Shown here: piece after piece, positions 42,886 to 50,582 of the stretch
Numbering within the stretch: the first letter of the stretch is position 1
Layout of the letters: each line of letters opens with the position of its first letter
Source of the DNA: Clostridiales bacterium Firm_14
GTDB taxonomy: Bacteria > Bacillota > Clostridia > Saccharofermentanales > Saccharofermentanaceae
Direction of reading: 5' to 3'
DNA: 55,261 nt
NCBI GenBank assembly: GCA_001604135.1
Contig: LVAT01000021.1
Coordinates: 1 to 55,261, forward strand
Program-made: the position numbers and the translations under genes
Notes under the pieces: model-generated
Databases searched by the model: none
Told to the model about the DNA's origin: nothing
The model's input: only the letters and a program-made list of their open reading frames with translations

Positions 42886-42961
42886 TGGTGGCTCACTGGA
42901 GGTTCGAACTCCAGACCCCTTGATTAAAAGTCAAGTGCTCTACCGGCTGAGCTAGTGAACC
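42886..42961 (-). tRNA. tRNA-Lys (anticodon TTT)
   Basis: A full cloverleaf can be read on the minus strand: acceptor GGTTCAC/GTGAGCC, anticodon loop CTTTTAA (TTT), T arm with GGTTCGA on the other strand pattern, discriminator A and encoded CCA. Third gene of the His-Gln-Lys operon. Confidence 0.96.
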
Positions 42962-42964
42962 ATT

Positions 42965-43039
42965 TGGCTGGGGTGGCAGGATTTGAACCTACGAATGCGG
43001 GAGTCAAAGACCCGTGCCTTACCCCTTGGCTACACCCCA
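42965..43039 (-). tRNA. tRNA-Gln (anticodon TTG)
   Basis: Acceptor TGGGGTG/CACCCCA, anticodon loop CTTTGAC (TTG), discriminator G and encoded CCA on the minus strand. The loop-closing pair of the anticodon stem is a T-T mismatch, a minor oddity. It starts 3 nt from tRNA-Lys. Confidence 0.95.
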
Positions 43040-43062
43040 GTGATAAGAGGCAATTAAAAAAT

Positions 43063-43140
43063 TGGGGTGGGATATGGGATTCGAACCCATGATATCTAGT
43101 GCCACAAACTAGCGCTCTAACCAACTGAACTAATCCCACC
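43063..43140 (-). tRNA. tRNA-His (anticodon GTG)
   Basis: Acceptor GTGGGAT/ATCCCAC with the extra G at position -1 opposite C73, anticodon loop TTGTGGC (GTG), and encoded CCA. First gene of the tRNA operon. Confidence 0.96.
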
Positions 43141-43161
43141 ATGACAGCCAATTGCCTAAAA

Positions 43162-43190
43162 AGTATAATGTTAACTATGTTTTAAGTCAA
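43162..43190 (-). promoter_or_regulatory. Promoter of the tRNA-His-Gln-Lys operon
   Basis: TTGACT (43185-43190), 17-nt spacer, TATACT (43162-43167) on the minus strand; near-consensus, as usual for stable RNA genes. Confidence 0.85.
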
Positions 43191-43251
43191 GCAGATATTT
43201 GCACCTTAAAATAAAGATGTGTAATATACATTCGTTTATTATTATAATCAG

Positions 43252-43280
43252 TTGACTGATAACATATGCAAGTGTATTAT
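43252..43280 (+). promoter_or_regulatory. Promoter of argJ
   Basis: TTGACT (43252-43257), 17-nt spacer, TATTAT (43275-43280). The predicted start leaves a leader of about 65 nt before the argJ ATG. No ARG-box-like repeat is obvious. Confidence 0.75.
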
Positions 43281-43351
43281 ATGCGGAATTATACAGTCTT
43301 TTGCATAAATATTCATTTGTGTATCTGACTACTAAATAAGAGGTTATTACT

Positions 43352-44605
43352 ATGGAAGAAGAATTAACCAAATCCTATATAACAATGCCTAAGGGCTTTA
43401 AAGCCAACGGTGTTTCCGCCGGCATGAAGTGCTCAGATCCTGCCAACATCAACGAGAACGACCCTAAGTCTTCTTACCTCGATGTCGGAATGGTCTATTC
43501 AGATACCTTATGCAACGTTGCCGGCGTCTATACGTCCAACCTCGTTAAAGGTCACTCCCTCGTAAGATCCATCGGCATCATCGAAAACACCGGCAAAGCG
43601 CGAGGCATTATTGTTAACAGCAAAGTCGCTAACGCAGGCGTCGGCGCCATCGGAGTTGAAGATGCTGCAAAAGTAGCAGAATGTGCTTCTTCCCTTCTCG
43701 GCTGCGAGACTTCAGAGATCCTTACAGCTTCTACCGGCGTAATCGGATCCCGTCTCCCGCTGGACAAGATGCTTCCTGTAATTCCTTCTCTGGTCAGCGG
43801 TCTTTCTTCTGACGAAGAAACAGCTCACAACGCCGAATATGCAATGATGACAACTGATACCGTTCCGAAGGAAGTTTCCGCTCAGATCGAGCTTACAGAC
43901 GGCAAGACAGTTACCATCTCCGGCATGGCTAAGGGTTCCGGCATGATCCACCCTAACCTCGCTACAATGATCAGCATCTTCACAACAGACTGCGGCATCG
44001 ATTCCGCTTCACTTAAAAAGATGCTCCAGAAGGCCGTTAAATATACTTTCAACCGCGTTTCAGTAGACGGCGACACATCCGTCTGCGATATGGTCGTAAT
44101 CTTCTCTAACGGCGCCTCAGGCGTTACGATCGAAGAAGGCACTGAAGATTACCAGCTTTTCGAGGAAGCCCTCTGCAAGCTCGCTGAGGACATTGCCAGG
44201 ATGTTAGCAAGTGACGGCGAAGGCGCAACCAAGTTCGTCGAGATCGAAGTTCACGGCGCCAAGGACGAGAAGGACGCCAAGCTCATCGTTACATCCGTCG
44301 CCAGATCCCCTCTCTGCAAGACAGCTTTCTTCGGCGAGGACGCCAACATCGGCCGTATCCTTACGGCAGTAGGCTACTCCGGTGCTATGTTCGATCCCGA
44401 GAAGGTCGACATTCACTTAAACGGATTGCTCATGTACAAGGACGGCGCTGCCGTTGCTTTTGATGAAGATGAAGCATCCCGCTTGCTCTCCGAGCACGAC
44501 CTCAAGGTCGACATCACCCTCTACGAAGGCGACGCTTATGACAGAATGTTCACCTGCGACTTCTCTTATGATTATGTAAAGATCAACGGAAGCTACAGAA
44601 CTTAA
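43352..44605 (+). CDS. argJ: Bifunctional ornithine acetyltransferase/N-acetylglutamate synthase
   Basis: This 417-residue ArgJ is a self-cleaving N-terminal nucleophile enzyme: KGSGMIHPNLATMI contains the cleavage-site nucleophile Thr at about residue 205, which becomes the first residue of the beta chain. FTTDCGID and SRSPLCKTA-like (ARSPLCKTAFFGED) segments match the family. It moves the acetyl group from N-acetylornithine to glutamate in arginine synthesis. AGAGG lies 9 nt upstream of the ATG. It is monocistronic here, without argC or argB neighbours. Whether it can also start the cycle with acetyl-CoA is not visible from sequence. Confidence 0.95.
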   Translation: MEEELTKSYITMPKGFKANGVSAGMKCSDPANINENDPKSSYLDVGMVYSDTLCNVAGVYTSNLVKGHSLVRSIGIIENTGKARGIIVNSKVANAGVGAIGVEDAAKVAECASSLLGCETSEILTASTGVIGSRLPLDKMLPVIPSLVSGLSSDEETAHNAEYAMMTTDTVPKEVSAQIELTDGKTVTISGMAKGSGMIHPNLATMISIFTTDCGIDSASLKKMLQKAVKYTFNRVSVDGDTSVCDMVVIFSNGASGVTIEEGTEDYQLFEEALCKLAEDIARMLASDGEGATKFVEIEVHGAKDEKDAKLIVTSVARSPLCKTAFFGEDANIGRILTAVGYSGAMFDPEKVDIHLNGLLMYKDGAAVAFDEDEASRLLSEHDLKVDITLYEGDAYDRMFTCDFSYDYVKINGSYRT

Positions 44606-44627
44606 GGATCATTGTTCTGAAATCATC

Positions 44628-44670
44628 AAAGCCCACTTAGATGCTGATTTGGGGTCATCAAGTGGGCTTT
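44628..44670 (+). terminator. argJ terminator
   Basis: A perfect 11-bp stem AAAGCCCACTT/AAGTGGGCTTT (44628-44638 and 44660-44670) with an inner GATG/CATC pair and a terminal T run on the plus strand, 23 nt after the argJ stop. It is also the first unit of the hairpin array. Confidence 0.88.
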
Positions 44671-44963
44671 TCACATACAACGTTTAACAAAGGCACACTA
44701 AATACCTACTTCGAACACGATTTTGCCTTTCAGGTAGGTTTTCCTTCTTAAGCAATAAATCGAAGAAGCACTAAAATACCTACTTAGATTAAGTTTTTTG
44801 ACTATAAGTAGGTTGTCTTCAATTCTTGTTCAACATATGCGGCTTCAAAAATACCTACCTAAACCCCATTTTTCTTATCTAAGTATGTAATTTATCACTC
44901 TAGAGCGATAAAACGACCTCAGAAGAACCTACCCAAACTCCATTTTTGTCCTCCAGGCAGGTA
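44631..44963. repeat. Five tandem diverged hairpin units, period 73-75 bp
   Basis: Left arms of the type (A/G)CCYACYY begin at 44631, 44704, 44778, 44853 and 44927. Each is followed 28-30 bases later by a matching right arm (for example ACCTACTTA 44778-44786 with TAAGTAGGT 44805-44813, perfect). Loops are T-rich. Unit 3 and unit 4 stems have mismatches. The spacers between units are not clearly alike. The spacing and arm similarity indicate duplication of one hairpin element. Confidence 0.75.
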
Positions 44964-44986
44964 TTTTGCCCAAACCACAAACAAAA

Positions 44987-45008
44987 GGCTGCACCATGCG
45001 GTACAGCC
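44987..45008 (-). terminator. Trigger factor terminator
   Basis: GGCTGCACC/GGTACAGCC arms (44987-44995 and 45000-45008), 9 bp with one wobble and a 4-nt loop, followed on the minus strand by TTTTGTTTG. It lies 29 nt after the tig stop. Confidence 0.88.
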
Positions 45009-45036
45009 TCTAAAAGTTAACTTAAAGTTTTAAGGA

Positions 45037-46365
45037 TCACTCCTCAGTCTTAGCCTCTTCAGCGGGTGCCTCGGGCTCCTTGGGCTCAACCTTGACTGCC
45101 TTGGATGCGAGATACTCAACAGTCTTGCGAGCGCGGATGGAATCCTTGATGAATGCGGAATCTTCGCCGATGGACTTCTTAACTTCCTCAACGTCGATCT
45201 TGTACGTGTTAGCGATCTGAGCGAGCTCTTCGTTGTAATCCTCGTCTGTAACCTCAGGATCGATCTTCTCTGTGATCTTCTCGATAACGAGTGAAGACTT
45301 AACTCTTACGCGTGCCATGGGCTCAAGAGATTTCTTGAACTCGTCCATGCTCTGGCCTACATACTGGAGGTACATGTCAAGAGCGATGCCCTGGTTGGAC
45401 ATACGGGCTGCCTGATCGTCAGCCATCTGCTCTACTTCGTTCTGAACCATTGACTCAGGGATGTCGATCTCGCAGTTGTCGCATACGGCGCGGACTGTCT
45501 CGTTCTCGAAAGCAGCCTTGTTGTCCTTGTCAGCTCTCTCCTGCTGCTTAGCTCTTACGTCAGCCTTAAGCTCGTCAAGTGTATCGAACTCCGAAACGTC
45601 CTTAGCGAACTCGTCGTCAAGCTCAGGAACGATCTCTGTCTTGATTGCGTGGATCTTTACGTTGAATGTAGCGTCAGCGCCCTTGAGGTCTTCTGCGTGA
45701 TAGTCTTCAGGGAACTTAACTTCGATAGTGAATTCCTCATCAACGTTGTGGCCTGCAACCTGCTCCTCGAAGCCGGGGATGAAGGACTTGGAACCGAGCT
45801 TTAAGTTATAGCCCTCGCCCTTGCCGCCTTCGAAAGCAACGCCGTCCTTGAAGCCTTCGTAGTCGATGGTAACTGTGTCGCCTTCCTGTGCTGCACGGTC
45901 AGTAACTTCCTCGAGAGAAGCATTTCTCTTTCTCATGCGCTCGATCTCAGCGTCAACGTCCTCGTCTGTTACAACCTGATCCTTGAAAGGAACTTCAACG
46001 CCCTCATACTGACCAAGCTCGAACTCAGGCTTTACGTAAACTGTGATAGTGTACTTGATGCCGTTCTCGTTGATGTCAGTAACATCCATCTCAGGTCTGG
46101 ATACAACCTTAAGGTCGTGCTCCTTAACTGCTTCAGGATACTGAGTATTTGCGATCTCGTTCATAGCGTCCTCATAAAGTACGCCCTCACCGTAATACTG
46201 GCAGACAAGCTGATAAGGAACCTTGCCCTTACGGAAGCCGGGAACCTGGAAACGGTTCTTGTTCTTGTTGTAAGCCTTCTTTAAGGCTTCGTTCCACTCT
46301 TCCTTGCTTGACTCAAGGCTGATTACTACCTGAGAGTGTTCTTTCTTCTCAATTGTGGATGCCAT
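45037..46365 (-). CDS. tig: Trigger factor
   Basis: This 442-residue ribosome-associated chaperone and peptidyl-prolyl isomerase has an N-terminal ribosome-binding loop GFRKGKVP at 43-50, a FKBP-like domain around residues 150-245 (DTVTIDYEGFKDGVAFEGG, FIPGFEEQVAGH) and a helical C-terminal domain, ending in an acidic tail of Glu/Pro/Ala. The length is normal for the family. It stands alone with its own promoter and terminator; clpP and clpX, often neighbours, are not in the window. GGAGG precedes the ATG. Confidence 0.96.
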   Translation of the reverse strand: MASTIEKKEHSQVVISLESSKEEWNEALKKAYNKNKNRFQVPGFRKGKVPYQLVCQYYGEGVLYEDAMNEIANTQYPEAVKEHDLKVVSRPEMDVTDINENGIKYTITVYVKPEFELGQYEGVEVPFKDQVVTDEDVDAEIERMRKRNASLEEVTDRAAQEGDTVTIDYEGFKDGVAFEGGKGEGYNLKLGSKSFIPGFEEQVAGHNVDEEFTIEVKFPEDYHAEDLKGADATFNVKIHAIKTEIVPELDDEFAKDVSEFDTLDELKADVRAKQQERADKDNKAAFENETVRAVCDNCEIDIPESMVQNEVEQMADDQAARMSNQGIALDMYLQYVGQSMDEFKKSLEPMARVRVKSSLVIEKITEKIDPEVTDEDYNEELAQIANTYKIDVEEVKKSIGEDSAFIKDSIRARKTVEYLASKAVKVEPKEPEAPAEEAKTEE

Positions 46366-46414
46366 GTTATATATTCCTCCAAAATAATTATTATTAATTT
46401 ATAGCCGAGTATGA

Positions 46415-46444
46415 ATTGTATCACAGCACGGCGAAAGATTGCAA
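46415..46444 (-). promoter_or_regulatory. Promoter of tig
   Basis: TTGCAA (46439-46444), 18-nt spacer and TACAAT (46415-46420) preceded by TGA, an extended -10, on the minus strand. The leader is about 45 nt. Confidence 0.65.
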
Positions 46445-46446
46445 TA

Positions 46447-46971
46447 TTATAATACGGTTACTTGTATTCCCTTTAAGACATCGAGGGTTGCCTGATGAAG
46501 ATCGGGAGCAAAAGATGCAGTAAGAGAAGAATCTACGATTACCTCTGCCTCAGGTGCGGCAGCCTTAGCGATAACCGCATTGGATACCACGCAGATGTTG
46601 GATACAAGGCCGCAGACTTCAATAGCAGAAATCTCAGAAGCGTTCTCTTTAAGGTATTCTCCAAGCTCAACGCTGCCGAATGTGAGCTTCTCGAAGCACT
46701 TTTTGCCCTCTAACAGGGGCTTAAGCTCATCGCAGAGGTCCCAGCCGTCAGAGCCCTTGATGCAGTGAGGTACAGGAAGGTTCTTTCCTTCCTGTGTCTG
46801 CATGTAGTTCTCGAAATGAGTATCAAGCGTATAGACAATCTCGTCGCCTGATTTCTCGAATTCCCTGATCTTCGAAATGATTCCGGGAATGATCTTGTCA
46901 GCACCTTCAAAACCGAGTGCTCCGTCGATAAAATCCTTCTGCATGTCTACGACAACAAGAATCTTACGCAT
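46447..46971 (-). CDS. Nicotinamidase/isochorismatase-family cysteine hydrolase
   Basis: 174 residues from the ATG at 46971, which has a strong AGGAGGT site 6 nt upstream. The frame stays open another 87 nt, but that part lies in the tRNA-Arg and its terminator and is not coding. VVDMQKDFIDGALG at the N-terminus carries the catalytic Asp, and GLVSNICVVSNA the nucleophile Cys; DTHF and HCIKGSDGWDL match the metal and substrate site of nicotinamidases. It probably deamidates nicotinamide to nicotinic acid in NAD salvage. It follows the tRNA gene but has its own translation start; no separate promoter is clear. Confidence 0.87.
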   Translation of the reverse strand: MRKILVVVDMQKDFIDGALGFEGADKIIPGIISKIREFEKSGDEIVYTLDTHFENYMQTQEGKNLPVPHCIKGSDGWDLCDELKPLLEGKKCFEKLTFGSVELGEYLKENASEISAIEVCGLVSNICVVSNAVIAKAAAPEAEVIVDSSLTASFAPDLHQATLDVLKGIQVTVL

Positions 46972-46996
46972 GTGATTACCTCCTTCGGGTATTAAA

Positions 46997-47023
46997 AAAG
47001 CTGCCGCGTACTGCAACAGCTTT
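46997..47023 (-). terminator. Terminator after tRNA-Arg
   Basis: 11-bp stem with two wobble pairs (46997-47007 and 47013-47023), followed by TTTTTT on the minus strand, directly after the tRNA-Arg CCA and before the hydrolase start. Leaky read-through may feed the hydrolase gene. Confidence 0.8.
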
Positions 47024-47028
47024 GTTTC

Positions 47029-47105
<77 letters not shown>

Positions 47106-47137
47106 GTATAAAGCATTGGTTTCCCAATAGCCTAATA

Positions 47138-47166
47138 ATGATATTACTTGAAGCCTTGAATGTCAA
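47138..47166 (-). promoter_or_regulatory. Promoter of tRNA-Arg
   Basis: Perfect TTGACA (47161-47166), 17-nt spacer, TATCAT (47138-47143) on the minus strand. Confidence 0.85.
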
Positions 47167-47184
47167 TCACGATTTAGTTAGAAT
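47156..47184 (+). promoter_or_regulatory. Promoter of the phosphatase gene, overlapping the tRNA-Arg promoter
   Basis: TTGAAT (47156-47161), 17-nt spacer, TAGAAT (47179-47184) on the plus strand. Its -35 box overlaps that of the divergent tRNA-Arg promoter by one base, so the two may compete for polymerase. Confidence 0.6.
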
Positions 47185-47214
47185 ACTTTCGATTAAATCA
47201 TATGGGGACAAAAT

Positions 47215-47961
47215 ATGAGCAATTATAATCCTGATACACAGCTGGTCAAGGAACTTGCGCTTATTAATTGCAGAGAACTTGGCGGCATGCCTCTTGCCGG
47301 CGGAAACACTTTCAGAAGCGGCATTTTCATAAGATCCGGATCACCGCACTACCTTAAGCCTGATGAGGTTCAGGAAGTTAAGGACTACGGCATTAAGACC
47401 GTTATTGATCTTCGCGGCGTCGAAGAGATCGCCCAGGCAGGAAACCCTTTTATCGGAGATCCTGACGTTGATTACTACAACGTTCCTCTTCTTAACGGAA
47501 ATCCAAACGATACCAAGGACCAGACAATGGAATATTTAAGGACACACGTTCTTGGCGATTACTACATAATTATCGCGGAAGAGATGGGAGACCGGTTGGC
47601 CGAGATCATGAGAGTGCTTTTGAATTGCAATGGCACTGCCCTTTTCCACTGCCATCACGGCAAGGACAGGACCGGTGTAGTAGCCGCGATCCTTTACCTT
47701 ATCAGCGGAGCTTCCAGAGAAGACATCATCACTAACTACAAGATCTCATACGAATATCTTAAGGAGTTCCTCGCGCCTTATATCGCGAGAATGCCTGACG
47801 ACCTTAAGCATGCTTTAAGGTCAGACGAACAGAATATGGTAATGTTCCTGGATTATCTTGATAAGAAATGGGACGGCGACGTATGTAAGCTCCTTATGGC
47901 AAACGGTCTTACTTCACAGGAGATCGAAAAGCTTAAGGCTAAATGCGTTAAAAAGGCTTAA
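47215..47961 (+). CDS. Tyrosine/dual-specificity protein phosphatase
   Basis: This 248-residue cytoplasmic phosphatase of the Tyr_phosphatase3 type has the P-loop HCHHGKDRTG with nucleophile Cys at about 146 and Arg at about 152, and the NCRELGG motif near residue 20. This family splits phospho-tyrosine, phosphoinositide or small phospho-esters. GGGGA lies about 7 nt upstream of the ATG. It ends 4 nt inside the 3' end of the convergent lipoprotein gene. A role in capsule tyrosine-phosphate control is not supported by location. Confidence 0.88.
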   Translation: MSNYNPDTQLVKELALINCRELGGMPLAGGNTFRSGIFIRSGSPHYLKPDEVQEVKDYGIKTVIDLRGVEEIAQAGNPFIGDPDVDYYNVPLLNGNPNDTKDQTMEYLRTHVLGDYYIIIAEEMGDRLAEIMRVLLNCNGTALFHCHHGKDRTGVVAAILYLISGASREDIITNYKISYEYLKEFLAPYIARMPDDLKHALRSDEQNMVMFLDYLDKKWDGDVCKLLMANGLTSQEIEKLKAKCVKKA

Positions 47962-49241
47962 CCTACGCTCTCACCAAGATCGATACGTGTTACGTTTCCG
48001 AAAGCGTCGAACTGGAAAGCCAAAGTAAACTCGCCGTCGACGTTCTTAAACGAGCTCTGATAATTGCTCTCATCGAACATCGGATATACAAGGAGAAGCT
48101 CGGAAACATTCATTCCGACATAGATGTCGTCGCCAAGAGAGAAGTCTCCCTGGTTACGTACAACTATCGAAAAGAGCCTTCCCGCAGACCACTTGCCGTC
48201 TTTGACTTCCGCAGAGAATCTGAGCGTTACGCCCTTATATGCGAGCGCGACCACGCCGTTAGATACGGTTGACAATTTGGGCTCTCCAAGGAGTCTGTAG
48301 ATCTCGCTCTGGCTGTAAGTGGATCCCATTCTGAGCTTGCTCACGCCATTTCTGTAGAGACTTATCTCGCCTATTGAAGACGGGATGTGGTCAAGGATAC
48401 AGAAGCTGCCGTTCTTATTGACTCTGAGTGATATGTTTTTCGATACGATCGAATCATTATAATCGGAAACGACCTCAGGGATCCTGTAAGAGATACGGGT
48501 CGGAGACAGGATCTTCAGCTCAAAATCCTTGGTGCTCGTCCTGACCTTCAGTTTGTAATAGTCAGCGATATAACCGGCCTTCGCCTTAATGACGGAGTTC
48601 AGGTAGATGTCGGAATCGTAGGATGACTTAATGATAGCTTCCAGTCCGTCGACATTACCGTCGTCGATCATGTCGAAATAACGCCTGATGTAAGAATAAG
48701 CAAACATCGAATCTGTTACATAATCGCCGCCGATGGAGTAAGTACCTTCGTTGTCAGCCAAAATAAATCTGACAGGAGCAGCCTTTGAATCCCTGTCCTT
48801 GGAATAGCAGAGCTCGACTACTTCCATTTCGCCGTATTCAGAAATGGACTTATATGTATCACCTGCATCAGAATCAATGGTGCGGAAGTATTCTTCCTTT
48901 TCCGTACCGCTTAAGAATCTGAACGAATCAGCTGTACCGTGCACCTGCGAATTCTTGCGCAGGATCGAACAGTATTCGGCAAACACGGAATACGAGATGC
49001 TGTCCAACTGGCTCTCAGGGATCTTCGAATAAGCATCTGAGACACTTTTCTCATCCGAGATCGCAACAACTAAGATCCTTGCAAGCTCGGCTTTGGAAAG
49101 GTCCTTTTGAGAAGCCTTAAAGCCCTTTGAAAGGCCGGTAAAGAAATCGCAGCCCGTAAGGCACAATGTCATAGCGGACAGCATCGAAACGCACATGATA
49201 ACAGCAAGGACCTTTCTTACCGATCCCGTGAACTTCTTCAT
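47958..49241 (-). CDS. Putative lipoprotein of unknown function
   Basis: About 427 residues from the ATG at 49241 (GGTGA just upstream; an ATG at 49256 or TTG at 49262 are possible longer starts). The N-terminus has a lipoprotein signal peptide with lipobox LTGC near residue 31. The rest is a soluble extracytoplasmic domain with no family I recognise. A middle part (about residues 60-230) looks like a helical accumulator domain with MFAYSYIRRYFDMIDDG, and the C-terminus has SmpA-like MGSTYSQSEIYRLLG and GMNVSELLLVYP segments. It is the last gene of cysS-mrnC-rlmB and lacks a visible terminator. Confidence 0.72.
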   Translation of the reverse strand: MKKFTGSVRKVLAVIMCVSMLSAMTLCLTGCDFFTGLSKGFKASQKDLSKAELARILVVAISDEKSVSDAYSKIPESQLDSISYSVFAEYCSILRKNSQVHGTADSFRFLSGTEKEEYFRTIDSDAGDTYKSISEYGEMEVVELCYSKDRDSKAAPVRFILADNEGTYSIGGDYVTDSMFAYSYIRRYFDMIDDGNVDGLEAIIKSSYDSDIYLNSVIKAKAGYIADYYKLKVRTSTKDFELKILSPTRISYRIPEVVSDYNDSIVSKNISLRVNKNGSFCILDHIPSSIGEISLYRNGVSKLRMGSTYSQSEIYRLLGEPKLSTVSNGVVALAYKGVTLRFSAEVKDGKWSAGRLFSIVVRNQGDFSLGDDIYVGMNVSELLLVYPMFDESNYQSSFKNVDGEFTLAFQFDAFGNVTRIDLGESVG

Positions 49242-49265
49242 GCTGTCACCATGCATCTCCAAGTC

Positions 49266-50135
49266 TTAATCCTCTTTATGTCTCTTTGCCTGTGCCTCGA
49301 AAAGCACGACACCTGCCGCAACGGCGGCATTTAAGCTGTTTACGTGTCCTGTCATCGGAATGGAAACTGTAAAGTCACAACACTTTCTTACGCCGTCTCT
49401 CATTCCGTCACCTTCGCTGCCAATGACCACCACGAGATTACCGGAGTAATCGGCATCGTGATACTCATAGTCTGCATTCATATCGGTACCGCAGACCCAG
49501 AAGTTTTCTTTCTCCTTAAGTCTTGTGAGCGTCTGGGCAAGGTTCGTGACTCTTGCCACGGGTACATATTCTATGGCTCCGGCTGAAGCTTTTGCCACCA
49601 TTGAATCCAGCGATACCGAACGTCTCTCGGGAATGATGACGCCGTCAACACCGCAGCAGTCGGAGATCCTTAAGATAGAGCCCAGATTATAAGCATCCTT
49701 GATCTCATCTAATGCAACGAGCAAAGCCGGTCTTCCCTCATCCCTGCACTTTCCGATTATCTCATCAAGATCGGCATATTTATGCGGTGCAACTGAGGCA
49801 ATAACGCCCTGATGATTATGCGTGCTGCTCATCTTATCAAGGATCTGTCTCGTAGCCCTTGTGACTATTATTCCGCGCTTATTTGCTTCGTCCAGGATCC
49901 TGATGAGACCGTGGTCTAAGGGCTTGTCACCCTCTGGCTTTAAGATCCAGATCTTATTGAAGTCACGGCCTGCCTGCAAAGCTTCGGTTACGGCATTTCT
50001 GCCTTCGAGCTTATCCGTGGAGCCTGCTTCAGCAAATGCGTCATCCTCACGGTCACGCTTGAATTCGGGCCTGCCCTGTCTTACGGGCTTGCCGGGCTTT
50101 CTGTCCTGATTAAAACGTCTCTTACCTTTGTCCAA
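49266..50135 (-). CDS. rlmB: 23S rRNA (guanosine-2'-O-)-methyltransferase RlmB-like
   Basis: This 289-residue SPOUT-class methyltransferase (TrmH family) has the C-terminal knot motifs VVVIGSEGDGMRDGV, FTVSIPMTGHVNSLNAAVA typical of RlmB/TrmH. Before them is the substrate-binding domain with EGRNAVTEAL. The first 45 residues are a basic, Arg/Lys-rich extension that probably binds RNA. It methylates the ribose of a guanosine in 23S rRNA. It is 3 nt after mrnC, in the classic Firmicutes order cysS-mrnC-rlmB. Confidence 0.93.
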   Translation of the reverse strand: MDKGKRRFNQDRKPGKPVRQGRPEFKRDREDDAFAEAGSTDKLEGRNAVTEALQAGRDFNKIWILKPEGDKPLDHGLIRILDEANKRGIIVTRATRQILDKMSSTHNHQGVIASVAPHKYADLDEIIGKCRDEGRPALLVALDEIKDAYNLGSILRISDCCGVDGVIIPERRSVSLDSMVAKASAGAIEYVPVARVTNLAQTLTRLKEKENFWVCGTDMNADYEYHDADYSGNLVVVIGSEGDGMRDGVRKCCDFTVSIPMTGHVNSLNAAVAAGVVLFEAQAKRHKED

Positions 50136-50138
50136 AGC

Positions 50139-50582
50139 TTATTCCTTCTCTTCTTCTGTTTCTGCTGCAGGTGCCTTCTTTATGACTCCGTCGCAGATGT
50201 CAAAACTCTTATAGATCAGATATTCCATCCTGGGCTCTTCGTTATTTAGGAAGAGATAGCCCAGCAGTGCTTCAAATCCCGTTGCGTACATGTAATCGGC
50301 ATGGGTTGCATTTTTCGAGACCGCATGAGGATTGGAATTCTTACCTCTTCTGAAGTAATCCGATTCCTTCTCAGTCAGCTCGTCCTGCAATATCCTCGCA
50401 CAGTTTGCCTGTGCCTCTGCCGACACATATCGCACGGTGTTATTATGCATCTTGTTATTGCTGCCGGCTCCGAGCGACGCCGATTTGCAGCGTGCATAGA
50501 GCTCGTAGATCGAATCGCCGATATAAGCCAGCACGAGCGGCGATACTTCGCGAAGATCCTGTGCAATAAAAGGCTTGATCAT
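50139..50582 (-). CDS. mrnC: Mini-ribonuclease III
   Basis: This 147-residue protein is an RNase III catalytic domain without the dsRNA-binding domain. LAYIGDSIYELYAR holds the metal-binding signature and ATGFEALLGYLFL the second catalytic acidic residue. It trims the ends of 23S rRNA precursor. Its ATG shares the stop of cysS (one base overlap). Normal length for MrnC. Confidence 0.94.
   Translation of the reverse strand: MIKPFIAQDLREVSPLVLAYIGDSIYELYARCKSASLGAGSNNKMHNNTVRYVSAEAQANCARILQDELTEKESDYFRRGKNSNPHAVSKNATHADYMYATGFEALLGYLFLNNEEPRMEYLIYKSFDICDGVIKKAPAAETEEEKE

Larger units (their letters stand above)
44606..45036. other. Gene-free region holding the argJ terminator and a hairpin array
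   Basis: No protein or known RNA gene is seen in these 431 bases. Starting with the argJ terminator, five hairpin units follow one another every 73-75 bases up to about 44963, and then comes the trigger factor terminator (44987-45008). Confidence 0.75.
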
